Assembly: GCF_900116145.1 (NCBI RefSeq)
Contig: NZ_FPAB01000005.1
Location: 372,001 to 436,000 of the forward strand
Source: Streptomyces harbinensis
GTDB taxonomy: Bacteria; Actinomycetota; Actinomycetes; Streptomycetales; Streptomycetaceae
Length of the DNA: 64,000 nt
Direction: 5' to 3'
Positions 30,795 to 38,797 of this stretch are shown piece by piece. The notes beneath the pieces were generated by a model, which was not told the DNA's origin, ran no database searches, and saw only the letters and a list, made by a program, of their open reading frames with translations. A program made the translations under genes and the position numbers. Within the stretch, counting starts at the first letter, position 1. Each line of letters starts with the position of its first letter.

Positions 30795-31397
30795 ATGCAC
30801 CGTCTCGTCCTCGCCACCCGCAACGCCCACAAGATCACCGAGCTGCGCGCGATCCTCACCGGCGCCGGCCTCGACGTCGAACTCATCGGCGCCGACGCCT
30901 ACCCCGACGTCCCCGACGTCAAGGAAACCGGCGTCACCTTCGCCGAGAACGCGCTGCTCAAGGCGCACGCCCTGGCCCGGGCCACCGGACTGCCCGCCGT
31001 CGCCGACGACTCCGGGCTGTGCGTGGACGTCCTCGGCGGCGCCCCCGGCATCTTCTCCGCCCGCTGGGCCGGCCGGCACGGCGACGACCGAGCCAACCTC
31101 GACCTCCTGCTGGCCCAGCTCGCCGACATCGACGACCCGCACCGCACCGCCCACTTCGCCTGCGCCGCCGCCCTCGCCCTCCCCGACGGCACCGAACGCG
31201 TCGTCGAAGGCCGCCTCACCGGCACCCTGCGCCACACCCCGGCCGGCAGCGGCGGCTTCGGCTACGACCCGATCCTCACCCCCGACGGCGACACCCGCAG
31301 CGTCGCCCAGCTCACCCCCGAGGAGAAGAACGCCATCAGCCACCGCGCCCGCGCCTTCCACGCCCTGGCCCCCGAAGTCGCCGCCCTGCCGGCCTGA
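30795..31397 (+). CDS. rdgB: dITP/XTP pyrophosphatase (RdgB/HAM1)
   Basis: A 200-residue house-cleaning enzyme hydrolysing non-canonical purine NTPs. Family signatures are LATRNAHKITELRAIL, AENALLKAHALA, ADDSGLCVDVLGGAPGIFSARWAG and GGFGYDPI. The ATG at 30795 follows the GH42 stop by 8 bp with no promoter seen, so it may be transcribed from the sugar operon as well as from a distant promoter. It is normally a neighbour of rph, as remembered for Streptomyces. Confidence 0.95.
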   Translation: MHRLVLATRNAHKITELRAILTGAGLDVELIGADAYPDVPDVKETGVTFAENALLKAHALARATGLPAVADDSGLCVDVLGGAPGIFSARWAGRHGDDRANLDLLLAQLADIDDPHRTAHFACAAALALPDGTERVVEGRLTGTLRHTPAGSGGFGYDPILTPDGDTRSVAQLTPEEKNAISHRARAFHALAPEVAALPA

Positions 31398-31419
31398 CCC
31401 GTGACACCGGACCGACCGC

Positions 31420-31450
31420 GGCGCGGCGAGCCCACCCGGCCCGCCGCGCC
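31420..31450. terminator. Bidirectional hairpin between rdgB and the sortase gene
   Basis: GGCGCGGCG and CGCCGCGCC (9 bp, perfect) with a 13-nt loop between convergent stops at 31397 and 31474. No T tract. Confidence 0.45.
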
Positions 31451-31473
31451 CCGGACCTCTCCCGCGCCCGCCC

Positions 31474-32145
31474 TCACGCCGTACCCGTCAGATACGCTGA
31501 CACCACCACATTCGCCGAATACTCCCGCGCCTGCGGATCGTACGTCCCGCCACAGGTGATCAGCCGCAGCTCCGCCGCCCCCTCGCGGCGCGGCCCGTAC
31601 ACCCGGTCCGCGTCGAACTCCGAGCGCTCCACCACCTCGGTCCCGCTCACCGTGAACGCCGCCACCGAGCCGTCGTCCCGCACCACCCGCACCGCGTCCC
31701 CCGGCTCCACCGACCCCAGCGCATGGAACACCGCCCGGTCCGTCTCGGTGTCCACATGCCCCACCAGCACCGCCGCCCCCTCCGCACCCGGCGCCGGAGA
31801 ACCCGCGTACCAGCCCACCAGATCCGGCTCACTGAACGGCGGCGGCGCCACCCCGCCACTGCCGTCCACCCCGCGCGCCATGATGTCCGCCCGCACCCCG
31901 ATCGCCTCGATCTCCAGCACCGCCGGATCCACCCCGCCCGCCAGCGGCTCCGCCGCCGGCGGCAGCGCCCCGCGCGCCCCCGCCGCCTGCGCGGCCTGCG
32001 CCGCACCCGGCGCCGCGCCCGGCAGCCACCCCGCGCCCTCCGTCAGCTGACGCCCCCACAGCCACAGCCCCGTCAGCAGCAGCGCCCACGCCACGCACGA
32101 GATCAGCCGGCCGGTGCCCGAAGCACGCGGCTCGTCCTCCATCAC
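31474..32145 (-). CDS. Class F (E/F) sortase
   Basis: A 223-residue (222 from the ATG) membrane-anchored transpeptidase. One N-terminal span (ISCVAWALLLTGLWLWG) is followed by a linker and the catalytic domain with His in VLVGHVDT, Cys in LITCGGTYD, and a C-terminal Arg in AREYSANVVV. Sortases attach surface proteins to the wall or assemble pili; class F substrates are poorly defined. The GTG at 32145 and ATG at 32142 are adjacent (GTGATG), and the upstream gene's stop overlaps them, so translation is coupled. The upstream neighbour may be a partner or substrate. Confidence 0.9.
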   Translation of the reverse strand: MMEDEPRASGTGRLISCVAWALLLTGLWLWGRQLTEGAGWLPGAAPGAAQAAQAAGARGALPPAAEPLAGGVDPAVLEIEAIGVRADIMARGVDGSGGVAPPPFSEPDLVGWYAGSPAPGAEGAAVLVGHVDTETDRAVFHALGSVEPGDAVRVVRDDGSVAAFTVSGTEVVERSEFDADRVYGPRREGAAELRLITCGGTYDPQAREYSANVVVSAYLTGTA

Positions 32146-32822
32146 CTCTCCCGGGACCGCAGCCGCCGCACCGTCAGCCCGGCCGCCGCCGCCAGCACCC
32201 CCGACAGCACCGTCAGCGCCGTCGGCACCCCCGGCACCCGCTCCTCGCGCTCACCGGCCACCGGCTCGGCGCCCGCCGTACCGCCGCCACCCGCCCGCAC
32301 CGGAGCGGAGGGCCGCGCCGGCAGCGAAGGCGCCGCCTCCCGCTCGTGCTCGCGCCCCTGCTCGTGCTCGCGTTCGTGCTCCGTGCCGTGCTCCGCGCCC
32401 GGCTCCTTGCCGTGCTCCGCCCCCGGCTCCTTGTCGTGCCCGCGCCCACCGCCGTCCGCCACGACCTTCACCTGACCCGACACCGCCCGGTCCTCGCCGT
32501 CGCACGACACATCCACCGGATACGCGCCCGGCTCCACCGTCGAACTGATCCGCGCCTCGCCGAACAGCCCGCCCTCCGCCGACGGCGCCAGCACCGCCTC
32601 CGCGACGAACGCCTCCGAATGCGCGGTACCGCTCGCCCCCCGGCACCCCGTCACCCGCAGCACCACCTCCTCGCCCGGCCGCGGCCCGGACGGCGAGACC
32701 CGCACCTCCCCCTGCTCCCGCTCCCCGCCGGCCGCGAACGCCGCACCGGCCGGCACCGGCACCACGGCCAGCGACAACGCCAACGTGCACAAGGTGAGCC
32801 CGGCGGGCCTGACGATGCTCAT
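32142..32822 (-). CDS. Secreted Glu/His-rich surface protein, sortase partner
   Basis: A 226-residue protein. The signal peptide ends near AGAAFAAGG. A beta-sandwich-like domain (about 35-115) has two cysteines (RVTGCRGAS; VDVSCDGED) likely to pair. Next comes a charged linker of repeated EH units (AEHGKEPGAEHGTEHEREHE), about 120-155. A C-terminal hydrophobic span (VLTVLSGVLAAAAGL) with Arg-rich tail (RRLRSRER) ends it. No LPXTG or LAXTG motif is seen before the span. It is coupled to the sortase gene. The His/Glu-rich segment could bind metal. Family unnamed to me. Confidence 0.75.
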   Translation of the reverse strand: MSIVRPAGLTLCTLALSLAVVPVPAGAAFAAGGEREQGEVRVSPSGPRPGEEVVLRVTGCRGASGTAHSEAFVAEAVLAPSAEGGLFGEARISSTVEPGAYPVDVSCDGEDRAVSGQVKVVADGGGRGHDKEPGAEHGKEPGAEHGTEHEREHEQGREHEREAAPSLPARPSAPVRAGGGGTAGAEPVAGEREERVPGVPTALTVLSGVLAAAAGLTVRRLRSRER

Positions 32823-32954
32823 GGCACAACCTCCGGATCGATCCCTTCCGAAGGTCACCCGCCCGCCGCGCCGCCGCACCCCGGGAGCCGCCCGCGTTAC
32901 GCCATCGGGTGACGCGAATCCCCCGTTCGCGTCACCCGGAGAACGCCCCGCCCC

Positions 32955-33734
32955 TCAGACCCGGTCCACCAGATCCGCGATTGAATCCACCACCTTGGAC
33001 GGCCGGAACGGATACCGGTCGATGTCCTCCGGCCGGGTCAGCCCCGTCAGCACCAGGAACGTCTCCATCCCCGCCTCCAGACCCGCCAGCACATCGGTGT
33101 CCATCCGGTCACCGATCATCGCGCTCGTCTCCGAATGCGCGCCGATCTCGTTCAGCCCCGCCCGCATCATCAGCGGATTCGGCTTCCCCACGAAGTACGG
33201 ATCACGCCCCGTCGCCTTCGTGATCAGCGCCGCCACCGAACCCGTCGCCGGCAGCGCCCCCTCCGTGGAGGGACCCGTGTGATCCGGGTTCGTCGCGATG
33301 AACCGTGCCCCGTCGTTGATCAGCCGGATCGCCTTCGTCAGCGACTCGAAGCTGTAGGTACGCGTCTCACCCAGCACCACGTAATCCGGCGCCGCGTCAC
33401 TGAGCACATAGCCCACATCGTGCAGCGCCGTCGTCAGCCCCGCCTCACCGATCACGTACGCGCTGCCGCCCGGCCGCTGCTCCGCCAGGAACTGCGCCGT
33501 CGCCAGCGCCGAGGTCCAGATGCTCTCCACCGGCACGTCAAGCCCCATCCGGGACAGCCGCGCGTGCAGATCCCGCCGGGTGTAGATCGAGTTGTTCGTC
33601 AGCACCAGGAACGGCCGGCCCGACTCCCGCAGCCGCTTCAGAAAACGGTCCGCGCCCGGGATCGGCACCCCCTCATGGATGAGCACCCCATCCATGTCCG
33701 TCAGCCACGACTCGATCGGCTTGCGCTCAGTCAC
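32955..33734 (-). CDS. HAD-IIA (NagD-like) sugar phosphatase
   Basis: A 259-residue HAD phosphatase. Motif I is WLTDMDGVL, motif II TNNSI, motif III Lys in YFVGKPNP, and motif IV GDRMDTDVLAGL. The cap matches the NagD/PNPase branch, so it dephosphorylates small phosphorylated metabolites. The GTG at 33734 overlaps the bcp stop by 8 bp; an upstream in-frame ATG at 33770 lies within bcp and adds a Trp/Arg-rich extension. It forms an operon with bcp. Confidence 0.9.
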   Translation of the reverse strand: MTERKPIESWLTDMDGVLIHEGVPIPGADRFLKRLRESGRPFLVLTNNSIYTRRDLHARLSRMGLDVPVESIWTSALATAQFLAEQRPGGSAYVIGEAGLTTALHDVGYVLSDAAPDYVVLGETRTYSFESLTKAIRLINDGARFIATNPDHTGPSTEGALPATGSVAALITKATGRDPYFVGKPNPLMMRAGLNEIGAHSETSAMIGDRMDTDVLAGLEAGMETFLVLTGLTRPEDIDRYPFRPSKVVDSIADLVDRV

Positions 33735-34221
33735 CCTGCTCGCCTCCCGCCGGCGCCAGTTCCAGATCACGGATCAGCTTCGCCACGTGCCCGGTCGCCT
33801 TCACGTTGTACAGCGCCCGCTCGACCTTGCCGTCCTCCCCGACGATCACCGTCGAACGGATGACACCGGTCACCGTCTTCCCGTACAGCTTCTTCTCCCC
33901 GAACGCCCCGTACGCACTCAGCACCGCCTTGTCCGGGTCGCTCAGCAGGGTGATCCCCAGGCTCTCCTTCTCCCGGAACTTCGCCAGCTTCTCCGGCTTG
34001 TCCGGCGAGATCCCGATGACGTCGTACCCCGCCCCGGCCAGCAGCTGGAGATTGTCGGTGAAGTCGCACGCCTGCTTGGTGCAGCCCGGGGTCAGCGCCG
34101 CCGGGTAGAAGTAGACAATGACCTTGCGCCCGGCACGATCGGCCAGCGACACCCGCTTGCCATCGGCGTCGGGCAGGGAGAAGGCGGGGGCGGGATCCCC
34201 CGGCTGAAGGCGCTCACTCAT
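33727..34221 (-). CDS. bcp: Thiol peroxidase / bacterioferritin comigratory protein
   Basis: A 164-residue AhpC/TSA-family peroxiredoxin. Peroxidatic Cys47 and a resolving Cys52 are in TPGCTKQACDF, the atypical 2-Cys arrangement of Bcp. It reduces hydrogen peroxide and organic hydroperoxides using thioredoxin. The ATG at 34221 follows GTGAGGATCC. A TAGGCT hexamer on the minus strand (34264-34269) may be its -10. Confidence 0.94.
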   Translation of the reverse strand: MSERLQPGDPAPAFSLPDADGKRVSLADRAGRKVIVYFYPAALTPGCTKQACDFTDNLQLLAGAGYDVIGISPDKPEKLAKFREKESLGITLLSDPDKAVLSAYGAFGEKKLYGKTVTGVIRSTVIVGEDGKVERALYNVKATGHVAKLIRDLELAPAGGEQGD

Positions 34222-34349
34222 CGCGGATCCTCACGGTTCGGTCATACGGGCACTGCGCCACCCAGCCTAATCGGGGGCTGCGACAGGCAGCGGCTGGGAG
34301 GAGCTGACACACTGTCCCGTAAACCCGAGACGGGACGGACCATGGAGGC

Positions 34350-34664
34350 GTGAGCGTGTCGCAAGCAGCCGAGAACCCCGCGGCGATCGAGGCGCGGATC
34401 CACAGGCGGCGGGAGAGCCTGCGGGGCACCCTCGAAGAGATCGGCGTCCGGGTGCACCCCAGGACCATCGTCGGAGACGCCAAGGCCCGCGCCGCCGCCA
34501 GCGTGGACCGCACCGTCGGCGGCTTCCGCGAGAAGCTCACCCACCCCGACGGCAGCCCCCGGATGAGCCGCGTGGTCCCCATCGCGCTCGCCGTGGTCGC
34601 CGTCGGCCTGCTGGTCGCCGCCTCCCGGTCCACCCCGGACGGCAAGGACCCGCGGAACCGGTAG
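34350..34664 (+). CDS. DUF3618 family membrane-tail protein
   Basis: A 104-residue protein with the DUF3618 helix (ARIHRRRESLRGTLEEIGVRVHP) and a C-terminal hydrophobic span (VVPIALAVVAVGLLVAA). The central charged helix probably lies on the membrane surface. Function unknown. It is divergent from bcp. The start may be GTG 34350 or GTG 34356. The GroES-like gene follows 35 bp later. Confidence 0.85.
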   Translation: MSVSQAAENPAAIEARIHRRRESLRGTLEEIGVRVHPRTIVGDAKARAAASVDRTVGGFREKLTHPDGSPRMSRVVPIALAVVAVGLLVAASRSTPDGKDPRNR

Positions 34665-34686
34665 CCGAACGTTCAACGACCTGAGA

Positions 34687-34692
34687 TACCGT
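34687..34692 (+). promoter_or_regulatory. -10-like hexamer for the leaderless GroES-like gene
   Basis: TACCGT ends 7 nt before the GTG at 34700 with no ribosome site between. Confidence 0.4.
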
Positions 34693-34699
34693 CTTCCCC

Positions 34700-35041
34700 G
34701 TGAGCTCGAACCCCACCCACGACAAACTGCCGATCCGGATGCTCCACGACCGGATCCTCGTCCGCGCGGACGGCGAGGGCGGCGAACGCCGCTCCTCGGG
34801 CGGCATCGTCATCCCGGCGACCGCCCAGGTCGGCCGCCGGCTCGACTGGGCCGAGGTGGTGGCGGTCGGGCAGAACGTCCGCACCGTCGAAGTCGGCGAC
34901 CGGGTGCTCTACGACCCCGAGGACCGCGCCGAGGTCGAGGTCCGCGGCGTCGCCTACGTCCTGATGCGCGAACGCGACCTGCACGCCGTCGCCGCCGAAC
35001 GCCTCCAGGGCTCCGACGACTCCACCGGCCTCTACCTCTGA
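34700..35041 (+). CDS. GroES-like co-chaperonin family protein
   Basis: A 113-residue Cpn10-fold protein: IRMLHDRILVRADGEGGERRSSGGIVIP (mobile-loop region), GDRVLYDPEDRAEVEVRGVAYVLMRERDL. It is longer at both ends than canonical GroES (about 100) and lacks an adjacent groEL, so it is probably the second, divergent GroES-like paralogue present in actinomycetes rather than the main co-chaperonin. Its cytoplasmic partner is unknown. The GTG at 34700 sits just after a -10-like hexamer. It is convergent with the PBP gene. Confidence 0.85.
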   Translation: MSSNPTHDKLPIRMLHDRILVRADGEGGERRSSGGIVIPATAQVGRRLDWAEVVAVGQNVRTVEVGDRVLYDPEDRAEVEVRGVAYVLMRERDLHAVAAERLQGSDDSTGLYL

Positions 35042-35051
35042 CACCGTCGGT

Positions 35052-37343
35052 CTAGGGCTCCCGCGCCGGAACGTCCGCCCCCTCACGCGGCGGCGACGGC
35101 TCCCGCGAGGGAGCCACCGGCGGCTCGCCCTCGCCCGGCGGACCCGACGGCACCGGCCCCGAGGACGGCTCGGCGGAGCCGGACGACGGCACCGGCGACG
35201 ACGGCTCCGACGGCTCCGATGACTCCGGGGGCCCCGACGGCGACGGCGACACCTCCCCGGACCGCCCGCCCCCCTCCGTACCGCCCTCCGTACCGCCGCT
35301 GTCCGCCCCCTCGCCCTCGCCGGCCCCCTCCCCGCCGCCGTCCTCCCCGTCCGGCGACACCCGCTCCGCCGCGCCCCCGAACTCCGCCACCGGCAGGCCG
35401 TGCAGCGCCGCCGCCGTGTACTGCCCCCAGATCAGCGCAGGAAAGCCCCCGCCACTGATCCGCTCCTGCCCCGCCGCCCCGTACAGCGACTGCTGCTCAC
35501 CCGTCTCCGAGTCCTGCCCGAACACCGCCACCACCGTCGCCAACTCCGGCGTGAACCCGGCGAACCACGCCGCCCGGTCCTCCTCCGCCGTCCCCGTCTT
35601 CCCCGCCGCCGGCCGCCCCGCCGACCCCGCCGCCGTCCCCGTACCCGACTCCACCACGCCGCGCAGCACCGCCGTCACCTCCTGCGCCACCCCCGCCGAC
35701 ACCGCCCGCCGCTCGGCCGGCTCCGGCACCGGCACCACCTCCCCGTCCCGGCTCACCTCCCGCACCAGTACCGCCTCCCGGAACACCCCCTGCCGGGCCA
35801 GCGCCGCGTACACCTGCGCCACATCCACCGTGCTCGGTGTCGCCGTCCCCAGCGAGATCGACCCCCGCGCCTCCGCCAGCCCCGGCACCTCCTCCGGAAT
35901 GCCCAGCGCCACCGCCGTCTCCCGCACCCGGTCCGCCCCCACATCCTCACCGAGCTGCGCGAACACCGCGTTCACCGACCGGTCCATCGCCTCCGCCACC
36001 GTCAACGGGCCGTAATCCCGCCCACCCTCGTTCTGCGGCGCCCAGCCCGTGTCCGTGCCGTCCCGGCCCACCACCGGCCGGCCGCTGCTCCCGTCGTACA
36101 CCGTGTCCGGGCCGATCCGCTCGCCGTCCACCGTCTCCGCGCCGTGCTCCAGCGCCGCCGCGTACACGATCGGCTTGAACGTCGACGCCGCCTGATAATC
36201 GCGCCGCGTCGCGTTGTTGACGAACTGCTCCGTGTAATCCCGGCCCCCGTACATCGCCACCACCTCACCCGACGCCACCTCCACCGATGTCGCCCCCACC
36301 CGCAGATAACTGTCCGGCGGCGCACTCCCCAGACCGTCCAGCACCTGCTCCTCCACCGCCCGCGTCAGCGCCTCCTGCCGCACCGGATCGATCGTCGTCG
36401 TGATCCGGTACCCGCCCGCCGCCAGCTCGTCCTCCTCCAGCACCCCCCGCGCGGTCAGCTCACCCCGCACCGCCTCCACCAGATAGCCCCGCTCACCCGA
36501 CAGCAGATCCGGCGGCTCGTAAGGCCCCGGCCGCGGAAACTCCAGCGCCTCCCGCTCCGCGGGCGCCAGCCAGCCCTGCGACACCATCCCGTCCAGCACG
36601 TACTCCCACCGCGCCACCGCCCGGCCCGCGCTCCCCGGATCCGCCACCACGTCGTACGCGCTCGGCGCCTGCAGCAACGCCGCCAGATAGGCCCCCTCGG
36701 CCACCCCCAGCTCGCCCACGTCCTTGCCGTAGTACGCCTGCGCCGCCGCCTGCACCCCGTACGCGTTGCGGCCGAAATAACTGGTGTTCAGATAGCCCTG
36801 GAGAATCTCCTCCTTGCTCAGCTCCCGCCCCAGCTTCACGGCGATGAACAACTCCTTGACCTTGCGCGACACCGTCTGCCGCTGATCCAGGTAGTAGTTC
36901 TTCACATACTGCTGCGTGATCGTCGAACCCGACTGCCGCCCCCCGCCGCGCAGCATGTTCCAGCCCGCCCGCACCATCGCCGACAGATCCACCGGCGACG
37001 CGTCGAAGAAATCCCGGTCCTCCGCCGCCAGCACCGCGTACCGCACCGGCTCCGGAACCTCCTCCAGCGCCACATTCGCCCGGTTCACCTCACCGACCGC
37101 CGCGATCTGCGAACCATCCGCGTACAGATACACATTCGCCTGCGCCGCAGCCGCCGACTTCGGCTCCGGAATCTCCACCAGCAGATAGCCCGCCACCAGC
37201 GCCCCCACGGACAGCACCACCGCCGCCACCCCCGCGCCCAGCACCATCCGCCACGAAGGCACCAGCCGCCACACCCCACCCCGGCGCGGCCGGCGCACCC
37301 CCGCACTCCTGGCCGGCCACCGCGGCCATCGGTCATCGCCCAT
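35052..37343 (-). CDS. Class A penicillin-binding protein (GT51 + transpeptidase)
   Basis: A 763-residue bifunctional peptidoglycan synthase. A cytoplasmic Arg-rich N-terminus is followed by a single anchor (GAGVAAVVLSVGALVAGYLLV). The GT51 domain has VLAAEDRDFFDASPVD and GGRQSGSTITQQYVKNYYL. The transpeptidase domain has SxxK in ASTFKPI, an SxN-type DRSVNAVF, and KTGT in GKTGTAEEDRAAWFAGFTPE. The last 110 residues are a Ser/Pro/Glu/Gly-rich tail. ATG 37343 (MGDDRWPRW) was chosen over 37352. It likely makes wall in vegetative or sporulating hyphae. Confidence 0.95.
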   Translation of the reverse strand: MGDDRWPRWPARSAGVRRPRRGGVWRLVPSWRMVLGAGVAAVVLSVGALVAGYLLVEIPEPKSAAAAQANVYLYADGSQIAAVGEVNRANVALEEVPEPVRYAVLAAEDRDFFDASPVDLSAMVRAGWNMLRGGGRQSGSTITQQYVKNYYLDQRQTVSRKVKELFIAVKLGRELSKEEILQGYLNTSYFGRNAYGVQAAAQAYYGKDVGELGVAEGAYLAALLQAPSAYDVVADPGSAGRAVARWEYVLDGMVSQGWLAPAEREALEFPRPGPYEPPDLLSGERGYLVEAVRGELTARGVLEEDELAAGGYRITTTIDPVRQEALTRAVEEQVLDGLGSAPPDSYLRVGATSVEVASGEVVAMYGGRDYTEQFVNNATRRDYQAASTFKPIVYAAALEHGAETVDGERIGPDTVYDGSSGRPVVGRDGTDTGWAPQNEGGRDYGPLTVAEAMDRSVNAVFAQLGEDVGADRVRETAVALGIPEEVPGLAEARGSISLGTATPSTVDVAQVYAALARQGVFREAVLVREVSRDGEVVPVPEPAERRAVSAGVAQEVTAVLRGVVESGTGTAAGSAGRPAAGKTGTAEEDRAAWFAGFTPELATVVAVFGQDSETGEQQSLYGAAGQERISGGGFPALIWGQYTAAALHGLPVAEFGGAAERVSPDGEDGGGEGAGEGEGADSGGTEGGTEGGGRSGEVSPSPSGPPESSEPSEPSSPVPSSGSAEPSSGPVPSGPPGEGEPPVAPSREPSPPREGADVPAREP

Positions 37344-37420
37344 GGGCCACACTGTCGCAACCCGCCCCCGGCACGCCCCCGCACACCACCCGGTGCGCCC
37401 CCCGGCTCCCCCGAACGGCC

Positions 37421-38725
37421 CTACGCCGGTGCCGGCACCCCGGCCTCCAGCGCCCCCACATCGACCGCCCCCGCCATCGCCTCGTACCCCGCGTCCGTCG
37501 GATGCAGCCCGTCCCCCGAATCGAACACCGGCAACAGCCGCGACGGACGGACCGGATCACGCAGGGCCGCGTCCAGATCGACCAGCCCGTCGAACACCTC
37601 ACCCGACCGCAGCCAGTCGTTCACCGCCAGCCGCACCGCCTCCAGCTCCGGCGACCACGCGTAATGCCCCTCGAACGGCATCAGCGTCGCCCCCACCACC
37701 CGCAGCCCACCCGCACGCGCCTCCCGCGCCAGCTGATCCAGCCCCGCCGTGATCCGCTCCGCGTCCAGCTGCCGCGGCTCCCGCAGAATGTCATTGATCC
37801 CCAACTGCACGATCAGCACCTCCGCGCCCTCCTGGCGCAGCACATCACTGTGCAGCCGGCTCAGCCCGCTCGCCCCGTTGAACGCCCGCCCCGGCGGACT
37901 GTCCCGCAACAACCGGTTCCCACTGATCCCCAGATTCAGCACCGGCCGCCCCTCCAGCCGCGCCGCCAGGAAATCCGTCCAGCGATGACCCGCGCCCGGC
38001 GTCGCCGTGATCCCGTCGGTCAGCGAATCCCCCAGCACCACCACCGCCCCGCGCGGCACCGGCGAGAACACCTGCACCCCCGTGAGGTAACGCCAGTGCT
38101 CGGTGACCGTCGTGTACGCCACCCCCGCCTCGTCCCGCGTGTGCTCCCCGCGCGCCGCGAAATTCACCTCCCGCGCATGCCGGTGATACGTCACAGGACC
38201 CGAAGGACCCGGCGCGTACACCGACACCAGCAGCCGGTCCGCCGGCTCCACCGCCAGCCCCACCGCATCACTCAGCACCACGCCCCCCACCGGTATCGTC
38301 ACCGCGCTCCGGCCACCGAACGCCAGCGGCAGCACCGACCCCGCCACCGCCTCGGGCCCCGCACCCACCGCAAGCCCCACCGACGCCCGCGTGAACGTCA
38401 CCGGCTGACTGCCGTACCGGTTCGACAACTCCACCCGCACCGCCGTACCACCCGCCGACACCTGCACCGCGTTCCGCAGCGACCGCCCGCCCAGACCGTC
38501 CCGCGTCCCCGGCTCCGCACCCGTCGGCGCCGCCGACCAGGCACCCACCCACGCCCCCTGCGCCGCCGGCACCACCGACCCCTCCGGCCCCGGCGCCGGC
38601 CGCAGCCCCCGCCCGTCACCGCCCGGCAACCCCGCCAGCACCGCCGACACGATCACCAGCACCGCCACCACCCCGGCCGCCGCCCACGCCGGGCCGCGCC
38701 GTACACCCACCGCTCCCACACCCAC
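37421..38725 (-). CDS. Secreted SGNH/GDSL-family esterase/lipase
   Basis: A 434-residue protein with an N-terminal hydrophobic signal/anchor (AAAGVVAVLVIVSAVLAG). The SGNH blocks are GDSLTDG (nucleophile Ser), GISGNRLL (Gly), QLGINDIL (Asn) and SGDGLHPTDAGYEAM (Asp/His). A jelly-roll-like N-terminal domain of about 200 residues precedes them. It likely hydrolyses esters on polysaccharides or lipids outside the cell. GTG 38725 and GTG 38719 are both possible; ATG-initiated longer frames read antisense to the next gene. It is divergent from the DUF445 gene. Confidence 0.88.
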   Translation of the reverse strand: MGVGAVGVRRGPAWAAAGVVAVLVIVSAVLAGLPGGDGRGLRPAPGPEGSVVPAAQGAWVGAWSAAPTGAEPGTRDGLGGRSLRNAVQVSAGGTAVRVELSNRYGSQPVTFTRASVGLAVGAGPEAVAGSVLPLAFGGRSAVTIPVGGVVLSDAVGLAVEPADRLLVSVYAPGPSGPVTYHRHAREVNFAARGEHTRDEAGVAYTTVTEHWRYLTGVQVFSPVPRGAVVVLGDSLTDGITATPGAGHRWTDFLAARLEGRPVLNLGISGNRLLRDSPPGRAFNGASGLSRLHSDVLRQEGAEVLIVQLGINDILREPRQLDAERITAGLDQLAREARAGGLRVVGATLMPFEGHYAWSPELEAVRLAVNDWLRSGEVFDGLVDLDAALRDPVRPSRLLPVFDSGDGLHPTDAGYEAMAGAVDVGALEAGVPAPA

Positions 38726-38784
38726 CCGGCCATGATCCCACGACCGGACGACAGGGGCTCGTCCGTTCGAATCGCCCCACCCCC

Positions 38785-38790
38785 GACAAT
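38785..38790 (+). promoter_or_regulatory. -10-like hexamer before the DUF445 gene
   Basis: GACAAT ends 7 nt before the ATG at 38798. A GGGGGA stretch in the gap could also act as a ribosome site, so a leaderless reading is uncertain. Confidence 0.35.
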
Positions 38791-38797
38791 GGGGGAC

